DNA of 5,734 nucleotides. It comes from UBA7937 sp034419095. Its GTDB lineage: Bacteria > Chloroflexota > Anaerolineae > UBA7937. Location of the stretch: NCBI GenBank assembly GCA_034419095.1, contig DAOULQ010000232.1, positions 1 to 5,734 of the forward strand, in the 5' to 3' direction. The stretch's first letter is position 1; the number at the start of each line of letters is the position of its first letter. The notes below the pieces were generated by a model. That model made no database searches. It was given only the letters and a program-made list of their open reading frames with translations, and had not been told where the DNA came from. The position numbers were made by a program, and so were the translations under genes. Below are positions 5,604 to 5,734 of this stretch, piece by piece.

Positions 5604-5734
5604 ATAGATGGCAGAGGGGTTCGCATATCGAGGCCAAGTGGGGCCGTTCATAGTGATAGCAAGTCGGATTTCCATATCCAACCTAGATAGTAGGACGGGT
5701 ATAGAAATCTACCTACCAAAACCTGCCGCCACGT
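5604..5734. other. Upstream region with no supported gene
   Basis: The last 131 bases contain no recognisable gene, RNA or repeat. A minus-strand frame is open from the right edge to a TGA at 5648-5650 (28 codons) and could be the end of a neighbouring gene, but its sequence matches nothing I know and the length is compatible with chance. Confidence 0.3.

Noticed and set aside
5543..5653. 36-codon plus-strand frame starting at ATG 5543 behind GAGAGAGGTG
   Set aside because: The ribosome-site match is good, but the product is short and uninformative, it overlaps P1 on the other strand, and no plus-strand promoter was found. Kept only as a faint possibility.
5496..5681. 61-codon minus-strand open frame upstream of hdrC1
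   Set aside because: It runs through both promoter boxes and the inverted repeat, has no good ribosome site and resembles no known protein.
1..5734. CRISPR array, insertion sequence, tRNA or rRNA
   Set aside because: No regularly spaced repeats, transposase motifs, terminal inverted repeats or tRNA-like cloverleaf were seen on either strand.

Overview
The window is one polycistronic operon on the minus strand, plus its upstream control region. In transcription order (right to left) it reads hdrC1, hdrB1, hdrA1, a small membrane protein gene, hdrA2, hdrC2, hdrB2. The last gene runs off the left edge. Intergenic gaps range from a 1-nt overlap to 15 nt, so the genes are almost certainly co-transcribed and probably translationally coupled. 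The plus strand holds no gene I can support.

All recognisable products belong to the heterodisulfide reductase (Hdr) family of soluble flavin/iron-sulfur electron-transfer proteins. HdrC subunits are two-cluster ferredoxin-like proteins, HdrB subunits carry paired CCG motifs (the thiol/disulfide active-site type), and HdrA subunits are FAD proteins that can split electron pairs. There are two of each, and the copies are not redundant. HdrA1 (431 aa) is a bare flavin domain carrying an internal two-cluster ferredoxin insertion. HdrA2 (568 aa) has the N-terminal HdrA domain and a C-terminal two-cluster ferredoxin but lacks the internal insertion. Together the two carry the domains of one full canonical HdrA. 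This suggests an asymmetric A1/A2 heterodimer flanked by two different B/C arms. The only unrecognised gene encodes a four-helix membrane protein without His or Cys, between the two hdrA genes.

The right-hand 338 bases (5397-5734) hold two good sigma-70-type promoter matches facing the operon, at 5547-5575 and 5484-5512. Between and overlapping them is a perfect 10-bp inverted repeat with a 16-nt centre (5499-5534), placed like an operator or leader hairpin. Beyond about 5604 I see nothing I can name.

The host looks like an anaerobic bacterium: sigma-70-like promoters, Shine-Dalgarno sites, GTG starts, moderate-to-high GC, and an oxygen-sensitive Hdr system. Such bacteria lack the methanogen coenzymes CoM and CoB, so the substrate is unlikely to be CoM-S-S-CoB and is unknown. 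The order C1-B1-A-x-C2-B2 recalls the bacterial sulfur-oxidation sHdr operon (C1-B1-A-hyp-C2-B2), but with a second large HdrA and an integral membrane 'x'. I cannot name the phylum from this window. No hydrogenase, formate dehydrogenase, MvhD, Etf or lipoate-binding partner lies inside it, so the electron donor and acceptor remain open.
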